Shown here piece by piece: positions 53,236 through 62,900 of a stretch of 64,000 nt of DNA; position 1 is the first letter of the stretch; each line of letters begins with the position of its first letter. The notes under the pieces are model-generated. The model ran no database searches. It was not told the origin of the DNA and was given only the letters and a program-made list of their open reading frames with translations. Source of the DNA: an uncultured Alphaproteobacteria bacterium (GTDB taxonomy: Bacteria > Pseudomonadota > Alphaproteobacteria > RF32 > CAG-239). Location: NCBI GenBank assembly GCA_902464275.1, contig CABQIK010000005.1, positions 22,389 to 86,388 of the forward strand, read 5' to 3'. The position numbers and the translations under genes are program-made.

Positions 53236-53940
53236 GTGACGCATAATCAGTTAAATCATATTGCCGTTATTATGGACGGCAACGGGCGTTGGGCGGTAAA
53301 ACGAGGTCTGCCGCGTGTTGCCGGACATAAAAAAGGCGCCGAGGTCGTTGTGCAAATTGTTAAGGCGGCAAAAGAGTTTGGTGTTAAATGCCTTACTCTT
53401 TATGCTTTTTCCACTGAAAACTGGAAGCGCAGTCCGGAAGAGGTCGGCGCTTTAATGCAGTTGTTACGGCAATATCTTGATAAAAACTTTAAAGAACTGG
53501 AGCAAAATGACGTTAAAATCCGTTTTATCGGCGAGCGTTATATGCTTGACTCTGATATTGTTGAAAAAATGGAGCGTTTGGAACGGCGCACGGCTGAAAA
53601 TAAAAGTCTTGTTTTGCAAATAGCTTTAAGCTACGGTTCGCGACAAGAAATTTTAACTGCGGCCAAAAAAATTGCCGAACGTGTAAAAAGTGGTGATATG
53701 GAGCTGAAAGATATTGATGAACAAACTTTTTCTGATATGCTTTACACCAACGGAATTCCTGATCCTGATTTGCTGATTCGCACCAGCGGTGAGCAACGTG
53801 TCAGTAATTATTTGCTTTGGCAGATTGCATATACGGAACTGTTTTTTACCAAAACGCTATGGCCTGATTTTAGCAAAGAAGAGCTTAAAAGCATAATTGA
53901 AGATTATCAAACAAGGGAGAGAAGATATGGTAAAGCTTAA
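53236..53940 (+). CDS. uppS: Isoprenyl (undecaprenyl) diphosphate synthase
   Basis: 234 residues, GTG start after AGGAATGGGCA. It builds the C55 lipid carrier for peptidoglycan and LPS. The catalytic Asp is D14 in IAVIMDGNGRWA. Other conserved parts are GHKKGAE, LTLYAFSTENWKR, ALSYGSRQEI and the C-terminal PDLLIRTSGEQRVSNYLLWQ, with IAYTELFF. It overlaps cdsA by 14 bp. Confidence 0.96.
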   Translation: MTHNQLNHIAVIMDGNGRWAVKRGLPRVAGHKKGAEVVVQIVKAAKEFGVKCLTLYAFSTENWKRSPEEVGALMQLLRQYLDKNFKELEQNDVKIRFIGERYMLDSDIVEKMERLERRTAENKSLVLQIALSYGSRQEILTAAKKIAERVKSGDMELKDIDEQTFSDMLYTNGIPDPDLLIRTSGEQRVSNYLLWQIAYTELFFTKTLWPDFSKEELKSIIEDYQTRERRYGKA

Positions 53941-54772
53941 AATATCAACGTCAAAGGAACCTAAAAAAATGGGCTCGTTCGTAAAACGAACCATAACGGC
54001 ATTGGTAATGTTGCCGGTGGTTATCGGCGCTTTGTGGCAAGGTTATCCTTTTGTTGATGTGTTGGCGCTGTTGGTTGGCGTTTTGCTTGCGTGGGAATGG
54101 GCAAACATGGTTCCGAACCGCGCTTCCGGCGCTTATTTAAGCGCTTATGCCGTTTCGGTTGCCGTTTCTCTGCTTGTTTATGATGCTCCGGTAACATTGG
54201 CTACCATTTTACTTGCTACCGTGTATGTTTGGTTTAAAGCTCGTAAAGAAGAACATCGCTATTTGCTGACTTTGGGCGTGCCGTATATTTCGGTCGGCGT
54301 CGGTTCTTTAATTTGGATTTATAATAACTTTAACAATCCTTATGCTTTTTGCATGACGTTGTGGTTTTTCTTGATGGTTTGGTCAATGGACGTAGGCGGA
54401 TATATTGTCGGCAGTAATCTTAAAGGCCCTAAACTGGCGCCTAAAATCAGCCCGAATAAAACGTGGTCGGGTTTGGCCGGCGGTATTTTGTTGGCAATGG
54501 CCGTCAGTATGCTTTATTTTTACGCCTTGTCGTTTACTGATGAAACTTCTCCGGATTATCGCGCCCAAATTTTGTACGCCGCATTGGGCGGCTTGATTGC
54601 CGGTGTTTCGCAAATCGGCGATTTAATTGAATCGGCTATTAAGCGTCACTTAGACTTAAAAGATTCCAGCAATCTTATTCCGGGACATGGCGGCATGTTT
54701 GACCGCGTTGACGGCTTAATCTTTGCCGCTCCGTTTGTTTATTTGCTGTTTGCGTATGTATTGCCTTATTAA
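53927..54772 (+). CDS. cdsA: Phosphatidate cytidylyltransferase
   Basis: 281 residues with ATG at 53927, AGGGAG upstream. It makes CDP-diacylglycerol for phospholipids. It has about seven membrane helices and the signature region KISPNKTWSGLAGG, followed by SQIGDLIESAIKRHLDLKDS and PGHGGMFDRVDGLIFA, the conserved CdsA motif with catalytic acids. dxr, often found after cdsA, is absent; rseP follows directly at 18 bp. Confidence 0.96.
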   Translation: MVKLKISTSKEPKKMGSFVKRTITALVMLPVVIGALWQGYPFVDVLALLVGVLLAWEWANMVPNRASGAYLSAYAVSVAVSLLVYDAPVTLATILLATVYVWFKARKEEHRYLLTLGVPYISVGVGSLIWIYNNFNNPYAFCMTLWFFLMVWSMDVGGYIVGSNLKGPKLAPKISPNKTWSGLAGGILLAMAVSMLYFYALSFTDETSPDYRAQILYAALGGLIAGVSQIGDLIESAIKRHLDLKDSSNLIPGHGGMFDRVDGLIFAAPFVYLLFAYVLPY

Positions 54773-54790
54773 TTTATGTGGTGAATTACG

Positions 54791-55924
54791 ATGGAATGGG
54801 TGCTTAATACAATTTACTATGTTGTGCCGTTTTTAATTCTGCTCGGCATTTTGGTTTTTGTGCATGAGTTCGGACATTTTTTGGTTGCCCGTATGGTTGG
54901 CGTGCAGGTTAGCGCGTTTTCAATCGGATTCGGCAAAGAATTATGGGGGCGCAAAGACAAAAAAGGCACTTACTGGAAAATTTCAGCAATTCCGCTTGGC
55001 GGGTATTGCCAGTTTTTAGGTGACGCCGATGCTTCTTCCGGTACGGCCGACAGCGCGGCGCAAGAACTGAGCGAGGATGAAAAGAAAAGAGCCTTTCCTT
55101 TTCAAAATCCGTTTAAAAAGTTGGCTATTGTTATTGCCGGTCCGGGGTTTAACTACCTGTTTGCCGTTTTGCTTTATGCCGGATTATTTTTTGCTTTCGG
55201 CAAAATTACGATTCCGCCGATTGTGGGCGAAGTTATGCCTTCCGGCGCGGCCGAACGAGCCGGTATTGTTGCCGGTGACCGCATCCTGACCATTAACGGC
55301 GAGCAAATAAACTCCTTTGCCGATATTTCTCGTGAAGTTGCCATGGCCGCAGACCATGAAGTTAAGCTTGAGGTTAAACGTGGCGATGAAACGCTCAACT
55401 TTGCCTTTTCGCTTACCGAGCTTGCTCCCGATGATGAAGAAGGGACTGAAAACAAACGCTTTATGCTTGGGGTTAAGTCGGTTTCCGTTATTGAAATGTC
55501 GCATGAAAAAGTTTCATTGCCGCAAGCTGTTGCAATGGGGGTTAAAGAAGTTTGGGACGTTACCGTTACCACCTTGCGCGGTGTCGGACAAATGATTACC
55601 GGTAAGCGCGGCAGTGAAGATGTCGGCGGGGTGATTCGTATTGCCGAAATGACCGGAGACATCAGCAAAACGCACAGCATTGTTGAGTTTATAGTCTTTA
55701 TGGCGCTGCTGTCGGTTAATTTAGGGCTGATTAATCTGTTTCCGATTCCGGTGCTTGACGGCGGACACGTTGTGTTCTTTATAACTGAAATTATTACCGG
55801 CCGCGAGGTAAATGAAAAAGTAAAAGAATACCTGTTCCGTATAGGTTTGGTGCTGTTGTTGGCTTTAATGCTGTTTGCCACCTGGAATGATATTGTTCAT
55901 CTTATAAATCGCTGGTTTAATTAA
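54791..55924 (+). CDS. rseP: Site-2 metalloprotease RseP
   Basis: 377 residues. It cuts transmembrane segments, such as anti-sigma factors and signal peptide remnants. The zinc motif HEFGH is at 25-29 in the first membrane helix. A single PDZ domain appears around residues 140-220 (GAAERAGIVAGDRILTINGE). The second metal site is in NLFPIPVLDGGHV. One PDZ rather than two is typical of many alphaproteobacterial forms. It lies between cdsA and bamA. Confidence 0.95.
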   Translation: MEWVLNTIYYVVPFLILLGILVFVHEFGHFLVARMVGVQVSAFSIGFGKELWGRKDKKGTYWKISAIPLGGYCQFLGDADASSGTADSAAQELSEDEKKRAFPFQNPFKKLAIVIAGPGFNYLFAVLLYAGLFFAFGKITIPPIVGEVMPSGAAERAGIVAGDRILTINGEQINSFADISREVAMAADHEVKLEVKRGDETLNFAFSLTELAPDDEEGTENKRFMLGVKSVSVIEMSHEKVSLPQAVAMGVKEVWDVTVTTLRGVGQMITGKRGSEDVGGVIRIAEMTGDISKTHSIVEFIVFMALLSVNLGLINLFPIPVLDGGHVVFFITEIITGREVNEKVKEYLFRIGLVLLLALMLFATWNDIVHLINRWFN

Positions 55925-55939
55925 AACAAGGAAAAGTAA

Positions 55940-58201
55940 ATGAAAAAAATACTGATAATAACTTTGTTGATGTTTTGCGCTTTGAGCTTTAAGGCTCAGG
56001 CTGCCGATTTTTATTTGCGAACCGTTGAAGTTTACGGCTTGCAACGAGTTGAAAAAGAAACCGTACTGTCATATTTGAGCGTTAAAACCGGTGCCAATGT
56101 TTCACAAGATGAACTTGACGCCGCGTTCAAAAACTTGTACGCCACCGGCTTGTTTGCCGATATAAAAATGGAAACAACCGATGACGGCGTGCTCAAAATT
56201 AATGTTGAAGAAAATCCGATTATCGGACAGCGCGCCTTTGACGGCAACAAAAAACTTGACGACAAAATTTTAGAATCTGAAGTCCAGAGCGCACCTAACA
56301 GCATTTACAGCAAAGCCAAAGTTCAGCAAGATGTTCAGCGCATTTTAGACGTTTACAAACGGGCGGGGCGCTATGCGGTTGAAGTTGACCCGAAAATTAT
56401 TAAACGCGATGAAAACCGTATGGACCTGATTTTTGAAATTGATGAAGGTCCTGAGGCTAAAATCGCCAAGATTAACTTTTTCGGCAACACGCATTATTCT
56501 TCGCCTGATTTGCAAGAAGTGTTAATGAGTAAAGAAAGCCGTTGGTATCGCATTTTTTCAAGTTCTGAAAATTATGACGCCGAAAAAATGAACTATGACA
56601 AAGAGCTTTTGCGCCAGTTTTACAATCAGCGCGGATATGCTGATTTCAGAGTGGTTTCGGCCATTGCCGAGTTGGCGCCGAACAAAAAGTCATTTATTCT
56701 TAACTTTACTTTAGATGAAGGCTTGCGTTACAAAATCAGCCGAACCGATATTGAATCCGCCATTGCGGAACTTCCGCTTGACGCGCTTAAACAAGAAATT
56801 ACGTTTAAAGCCGGTGACTGGTATAACTCCGCGCAAATTGAAAAATCGGTTTCCGCCATTACCGATGAGCTTGGCAAAAAAGGCTTTGTATTTGTTGAGG
56901 TTGAGCCGGTTTTAACCCGCGATGCCGAAAATTCAACCATTGCCGTTACTTTTAAGATTAAAGAAGGCGAGCGTATTTTTGTAAATCGCATTAATATTTC
57001 CGGCAACACTCGCACCTTAGATGAAGTTATTCGCCGTGAGTTTCGCTTAGACGAGGGCGATGCATTTAACGTTTCCAAAATCAAGGATTCGCGTCGCAAT
57101 ATTGAAAACTTAAATTACTTCAGCAAAGTTGATATTCAGTCGGTTCCGGTCAATGCCAACAAGGCGGATATAGATGTTAATGTTGAAGAAAAATCAACCG
57201 GATACTTTAATATCGGCGTTGGTTATTCCACCGTTGACGGCGCCTTGGTGCAGGCCGGCGTAACTGAAAACAACTTTCAGGGCAAAGGACAGCGTTTAAG
57301 TGTTGACGCCAGTGTTTCGGAACGTTCGCGCGATTATTCGTTAAGCTTTACAGAGCCTTACTTTTTGGGGCGTCGTTTAAGCGCCGGAGCTGATGTTTTT
57401 TACAATGACGAAAGCTATCAGGATGAAAGTTCGTACACCAATTCAAGCATCGGCGGACGCGGTCGCTTAGGCTGGAATTATACCGATGACTTATATCAGG
57501 TTGTTCGCTACACTTTACGTCAAAATGAAATTAAAAACATTAAAGATTATGCTTCATATTACATCAAAAAAGAAAAAGGCAAAAGCACATCGTCCGAGCT
57601 TGGTCAAACCTTAATTTATGACAAGCGCGACAGCTCCGTTAATACCAAAAACGGTTATTACTTATCATTCGGCAATGATGTTTCCGGTATCGGCGGCGAT
57701 GAAAAATACTTAAAATTTGATGTTAAAGCCTACAAATTTTTAACCTTGGCCGACTATTGGACCTTTAAGTTTTACGCAAACGGCGGCTACGTTGTTGGTT
57801 ACGGCGGCGAAGAAGTTCGCTTGTCAGAGCGTTATTATTTGGGCGGCAACACCTTGCGCGGTTTTGAGTTTGGCGGCGTTGGCGCGCGTGATAAAGCCAC
57901 TGACGATTCGCTTGGCGGCAACTGGGTTGCTTATGGCGGAACGGAATTGGCTTTTCCGATTGGTCTTGATGAAGTCGGCATCCGCGGGCGCACCTTCTTT
58001 GACATCGGTATGATTGGCAAACCTGATGACATCAGCTCTGAGCTTGTTGATTATTCTTCCAAGCCGCGCGCTTCCGTCGGTTTCGGTTTTGAATGGCTTT
58101 CGCCGATGGGTAAAATTGATGTTGACTTCGGTTTCCCGGTCATGAAGGAAGATTACGATAAAACCGAAGTTTTCCGCTTGAATTTTGGTACCAGTTTATA
58201 A
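55940..58201 (+). CDS. bamA: Outer-membrane assembly factor BamA
   Basis: 753 residues. It inserts beta-barrel proteins into the outer membrane, which the PilN secretin and other surface proteins in this window would need or bypass. A signal peptide ends near AQA-A (about 22). Five POTRA domains span about 25-420. The barrel ends in EVFRLNFGTSL, with the terminal aromatic-x signal slightly altered (L rather than F). The conserved VRGF-type loop appears as LRGFEFGGVG. The gene starts with AAGGAAAA before ATG. Confidence 0.96.
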   Translation: MKKILIITLLMFCALSFKAQAADFYLRTVEVYGLQRVEKETVLSYLSVKTGANVSQDELDAAFKNLYATGLFADIKMETTDDGVLKINVEENPIIGQRAFDGNKKLDDKILESEVQSAPNSIYSKAKVQQDVQRILDVYKRAGRYAVEVDPKIIKRDENRMDLIFEIDEGPEAKIAKINFFGNTHYSSPDLQEVLMSKESRWYRIFSSSENYDAEKMNYDKELLRQFYNQRGYADFRVVSAIAELAPNKKSFILNFTLDEGLRYKISRTDIESAIAELPLDALKQEITFKAGDWYNSAQIEKSVSAITDELGKKGFVFVEVEPVLTRDAENSTIAVTFKIKEGERIFVNRINISGNTRTLDEVIRREFRLDEGDAFNVSKIKDSRRNIENLNYFSKVDIQSVPVNANKADIDVNVEEKSTGYFNIGVGYSTVDGALVQAGVTENNFQGKGQRLSVDASVSERSRDYSLSFTEPYFLGRRLSAGADVFYNDESYQDESSYTNSSIGGRGRLGWNYTDDLYQVVRYTLRQNEIKNIKDYASYYIKKEKGKSTSSELGQTLIYDKRDSSVNTKNGYYLSFGNDVSGIGGDEKYLKFDVKAYKFLTLADYWTFKFYANGGYVVGYGGEEVRLSERYYLGGNTLRGFEFGGVGARDKATDDSLGGNWVAYGGTELAFPIGLDEVGIRGRTFFDIGMIGKPDDISSELVDYSSKPRASVGFGFEWLSPMGKIDVDFGFPVMKEDYDKTEVFRLNFGTSL

Positions 58202-58217
58202 ACATGAGGAGTAAAAT

Positions 58218-59231
58218 ATGGTTGATAAAAACTTTTATAAAAATAACGGTCCGTTTACTTTGGCGCAAATTGCCGAAATTGCCGGAGCCGAACTTGTTAA
58301 CACCGCCAAAGGCACTGAAGTTGTAAACGATATTGCCACCATGGAAAAGGCCGGCGCCAATGAAATTTGCTTTTTTTATGACCGTAAAGCCAAAGAAAAA
58401 GCGGTAAATATTAAAGCTAAAGCCTGCATTACCAACGAAGATTTGCAAAGTTGGATTCCTCATGACGTTATTGTTTTAATTTCGCCCGACCCTAAGTTGG
58501 CGTTTTTAAAGCTTAATCAGGCTTTTTATACCGAATACGCGCCGGAGGGCGGCATTGACGCCAGCGCCGTTATTCACGCCACTGCCAAAATCGGTAAAAA
58601 CTGTTATGTCGGCCCGCATGCCGTAATTGAAGAAAATGTTACGATTGGCGATAATTGCCGCATTGAAGCCGGTGCGGTTATTTGCCGCGGTTGCCAAATC
58701 GGTAACAACTGCCGTATCGGGGTTGGCGCTTATGTTTCATATTGTATTATGGGCAATGATTGTTATATTTACAATGGTGCCCGTATCGGCTCGGACGGCT
58801 TTGGTTTTAACACTGTTGCCGGTCGCCATGTTCGCATACCGCAGCTTGGTCGGGTTATTATCGGTAATGATGTTGAAATCGGCGCTTGCTCCTGCATTGA
58901 CCGCGGCGCGCTTGACGATACCGTTATCGGTGACGGCTGCCGTATAGATAATTTGGTGCAGGTTGCCCACAATGACAAATTAGGCCGCGGTTGCGTGCTT
59001 GTTGCTCAAACCGGAATAGCCGGAAGTTGTACCTTTGGCGATTATGTGGTTTGCGGTGGGCAGACAGGCTTTGCTGACCATTTGATGGTCGGAACCGGCG
59101 CTCAAATTGCGGCGCAATCCGGCGTTATGCGTGATATTGAGCCGGGCGCGGTGGTAATGGGCTCGCCGACTGTTCCGTTCAAAGACTTTATGCGCCAAGT
59201 TGCGTTTTTGCAACGCAACAGCAAAAAATAA
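58218..59231 (+). CDS. lpxD: UDP-3-O-acylglucosamine N-acyltransferase
   Basis: 337 residues. It adds the second acyl chain in lipid A synthesis. An N-terminal uridine-binding domain (about 1-105) precedes a left-handed beta-helix made of hexapeptide repeats (about 110-290), for example [20 protein letters not shown]. The active His lies in QVAHNDKLG. The C-terminus has helices with [15 protein letters not shown] with GAGGAG upstream. The gene follows bamA, as in many diderms. Confidence 0.96.
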   Translation: MVDKNFYKNNGPFTLAQIAEIAGAELVNTAKGTEVVNDIATMEKAGANEICFFYDRKAKEKAVNIKAKACITNEDLQSWIPHDVIVLISPDPKLAFLKLNQAFYTEYAPEGGIDASAVIHATAKIGKNCYVGPHAVIEENVTIGDNCRIEAGAVICRGCQIGNNCRIGVGAYVSYCIMGNDCYIYNGARIGSDGFGFNTVAGRHVRIPQLGRVIIGNDVEIGACSCIDRGALDDTVIGDGCRIDNLVQVAHNDKLGRGCVLVAQTGIAGSCTFGDYVVCGGQTGFADHLMVGTGAQIAAQSGVMRDIEPGAVVMGSPTVPFKDFMRQVAFLQRNSKK

Positions 59232-59292
59232 CTTGTCAAAGCGTTAAATTTGTGCTTTGTTGCACAAGTTTTAAAATTTTAAGGAAATAACA

Positions 59293-59742
59293 ATGTCAGA
59301 TGTAAAAGTATATCCTATTGAAGAAATCATGAAGATGTTGCCTCATCGCTATCCGTTTTTGTTAGTGGATAGACTTGAGGTTGAAGTTCCGGGCGAAAAA
59401 GGTGTCGGGATTAAAAACGTTACCATGAATGAAGAATTTTTTCAGGGGCACTTTCCGGGCAATCCGGTTATGCCGGGGGTTTTGCAAATTGAAGCGATGG
59501 CGCAAACTGCCGGTGCGGTGGTCATTACCAAAGAAGACGACTATGAAACCAGCAAACGCAACGTTTTGTTCATGTCAATAGACGGGGTTAAGTTCCGCAA
59601 GCCGGTTAAACCGGGCGATCAACTCCGTATGCACGTTGAAAAAATTAAAGAACGCCGTAATGTCTTTGTTTTTAAAGGACAGAGCATGGTAGACGGTCAT
59701 GTCGTTTCTGAAGCCGAATTTACCGCCATGATAATTGAATAA
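59293..59742 (+). CDS. fabZ: 3-hydroxyacyl-ACP dehydratase FabZ
   Basis: 149 residues, standard length. It dehydrates 3-hydroxyacyl-ACP in fatty acid elongation and balances membrane and lipid A synthesis. The hot-dog fold motifs are LPHRYPFLLVDRLE and FFQGHFPGNPVMPGVLQIEA, with the catalytic His and Glu in the second. It is the last gene of the envelope operon here; lpxA, which often follows, is absent and a terminator comes instead. Confidence 0.96.
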   Translation: MSDVKVYPIEEIMKMLPHRYPFLLVDRLEVEVPGEKGVGIKNVTMNEEFFQGHFPGNPVMPGVLQIEAMAQTAGAVVITKEDDYETSKRNVLFMSIDGVKFRKPVKPGDQLRMHVEKIKERRNVFVFKGQSMVDGHVVSEAEFTAMIIE

Positions 59743-59760
59743 AATTCTTTTTGAAAAAAT

Positions 59761-59793
59761 AAGCCGTTTCTTGCCGGGAACGGCTTTTTTTTA
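59761..59793 (+). terminator. Terminator of the pyrH-fabZ operon
   Basis: Stem AAGCCGTT / AACGGCTT with a 10-base loop and then a run of T. It begins 18 bp after the fabZ stop. Confidence 0.9.
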
Positions 59794-59821
59794 TTGTTTT
59801 TTTAATAAAAATCGTTATAAT
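59794..59821 (+). promoter_or_regulatory. Candidate promoter of the giant Cys-rich gene
   Basis: TTGTTT (59794-59799), 16 bp, TATAAT (59816-59821). The -10 is perfect. The leader to the ATG at 59933 would be about 105 bases with no clear fold. A second, weaker option lies near 59880. Confidence 0.5.
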
Positions 59822-59932
59822 ATTAACATTAAGTATTGTATTTTACAGTGCTTAAAAACTACACGCGCGGCTTGAAAGGTATAAAATCCGCCGTTTTGAT
59901 GCATTTGTGGTAAATTATTCAAGGGTGTTAAA

Positions 59933-62900
59933 ATGAATAGAATCTGCTATAAAATCCTGATGTGTCTGGTTGCTGTTTTTGTAATCGGCATCACCGGTGC
60001 TAACGCTGAATTACAATGCGTGGCGCAACCGAGTTGCTCGCTTCTCGGTTACAGCACGGAAAGCGTTGCTGATTGCGTAAGTTATATTCATTGCCCGTTT
60101 GATAAGTCATACAAAAAATGCGTCGCTATTGACAACCTCAGCGGAAAATGTACCGGATACACCCTTGCTTCATGTCCGCCCCATGCCAAATGCGAACCCT
60201 GCGGTTCATACAAAATCGCCACCTGCAAAACCGGATACACCCAAAAAGGCGATGCCTGTGTATGCGCTACCACCTGCCAAGACCGCTTAACTCAAAAAGA
60301 TATTCCTCTTAACGCCGGACCGATTAAACAAAGCTGCGATGCTTGCGGCGCTGTTTCCGATATTGTCACCGGTTGGGCATGCAATACCGGCTATGTTGAA
60401 ATCAACGGCGCGTGCAAACAGGCTTTCAGCGGATGCGAAGCCGCCGGTTATTTGTCTGACGAGCTTGCTAACGCTACTTGCGATGAAAAAATTGTTTATA
60501 CCTCTGACGGCAGCGCGTTAAGATGTTACACTGATTGCGCCTGCAATGACGGCTTTGTTAAAAAAGACAATGAATGCGTTGAATTTATTGACTGCTCTGA
60601 CTACACCTTAAAAACCTGTCCTGACAACGCAATCTGCTCGGCTTGTACTGATAATGACGGTAACACCACTCATAAATTTGAAAAATGCGATAACGGCTAC
60701 AAAGAACAATCCGGCATTTGCGTATGCGAAAAAGTTTGCTCCGATACTTTTACCGGTACAATTCCTGCCAACGGCACCGCGGTTAAAGAACCGTGTACGG
60801 CTTGCGGCGTAACTACCGATATTGTAACTGACTTTGCTTGCAACGGCGGCTATGTTAAAAAAGACGGCAACTGTATTCCGGAAGTTGACTGCTCGTCTTA
60901 TCCGTTAAGCTCATGCCCTGATAATGCAACTTGCGCTAAATGTACCGATAATGATGGCAACACCTCATACCGCTTTGATAAATGTAACAACGGTTACACC
61001 AAGAGCGGCGATATATGCGTATGTGAAAAAGTTTGTGAAGACCTCTTCACCGGCGCGGTTCCTGCAAACGCCGCCCTTAAAACCGAAATCTGCACGGCCT
61101 GCGGCATCAGTACCACAATTAAAACCGGCTACACCTGCAACAATGGTTATAGCGATGAAAACGGCGAATGCGTATGTTCGGTCGTATGTAAAGACACCTA
61201 TACCAAACCGATTCCGGCTCATGGTAAAGCCAAAACCGAACGTTGCACGGCTTGCGGCGTAACCACCGATATTGTTACTGATTTTGTCTGCGATAACGAG
61301 TATGCTAAAAAAGGCGATACCTGCGTCTGTGAAAAAGTTTGCGATGATACCTTTACCGGTCGGATTCCTGAAAACGCCACTGCCAAAACCGAACCCTGCA
61401 CGGCCTGTGGCGAAACTTCAGAAATTGTTACCGGCTTTAGCTGCAACAACGGTTACACCAAGAGCGGCGATATATGCGTATGCGAAAAAGTTTGTTCCGA
61501 TACCTTTACCGGCACCATTCCTGAACACGGTATTGCCGTAACTCAACCTTGCGAAGCCTGCGGCGTAACTACTGAAATTGTTACTAACTGGACTTGCGAG
61601 GGCAGTTACACCAAAGAAGACGATAAATGCGTATGCTCCAAAGTTTGCGCAGATACCTTTACTGACCCCATTCCTGAACATGGTATTGCAACAACTGCGC
61701 CTTGTGTTGCTTGCGGCGTAACCACAAATATTGTTACCGGCTTTACCTGCGAGGGCAGCTATACCAAACAAAACGGCAAATGCGTATGCGCAACCACTTG
61801 TAAAGATACCTACACCGGCTCATTACCAGCCCATGCCAAATGGGCAACCAGTACATGTACAGCCTGTGGAGTTGAGACTACCATCAAAACAGGTTGGAAA
61901 TGCGAAGATGACTATACTGAAAACAGCAGTAAAACCGGATGTCAATGCAAAAAGACTTGTGAAGATTTAATCAGCAGCAAACCGGCACACTCAACTTATG
62001 TTGAAACAGATTGTACGGCTTGCGGTGTAACCACCAAGATTAAAACTGATTGGAAATGCGACAACGGTTACATGAAAAAAGGCGAGACTTGTGAAAAGAT
62101 TATTGACTGCTCGTCACACACCTTAACCTCATGTCCGAGCCATGCGGTTTGCAGTCAATGTACTGATAACGATGGCGATACCACCTACCGTTTTGAAGAT
62201 TGCGAGACCAATTATGCTTTAAGCGGTGGAGTTTGCGTCTGCGGCATAACTTGTAACGATAAAATAAGCAGCAAACCGGCAAATTCGCATTATACCTATA
62301 CAGAATGCGATGCCTGCGGCAACAAGAGCACCATCATTGACGGTTGGGATTGTGATAGTGCATATGAAGAAAGTCCCGATAAAACCAGTTGCCAATGCCG
62401 AACCATTTGCTCTGATACCTACACCGGCTCATTGCCTACCCACGCAGTATGGAAAACAAGCGATTGTACCGCCTGCGGTGTAAAAAGCACCATTAAAATT
62501 GGTTGGGATTGCGATAACGGTTATGAAAAGAACACCGGTGAAACCGGTTGCGTATGTTCAACTACTTGTAAAGATACCTACACCGGCTCATTGCCTGAGC
62601 ATGCTCACTACGAGTATGACGACTGTACCGCCTGCGGTGTAAAAAGCACCATCATTACCGATTGGAATTGCAATAGCGGCTACCATAAGAGCGGTAACAA
62701 ATGTGTATGCGACGTTACCTGCTCTGATACCTACACCGGCTCATTACCTGAGCATGCGTATTATACAACTTCAGCATGTTATGCTTGCGGTGAAAAGAGC
62801 AATATCATTACCGGTTGGGAATGTTATTCCGATTATGAAAAGAACAGCAGTAAAACCGCTTGTGTATGCAAAACGACCTGCTCTGATAAGTATACCGGTT

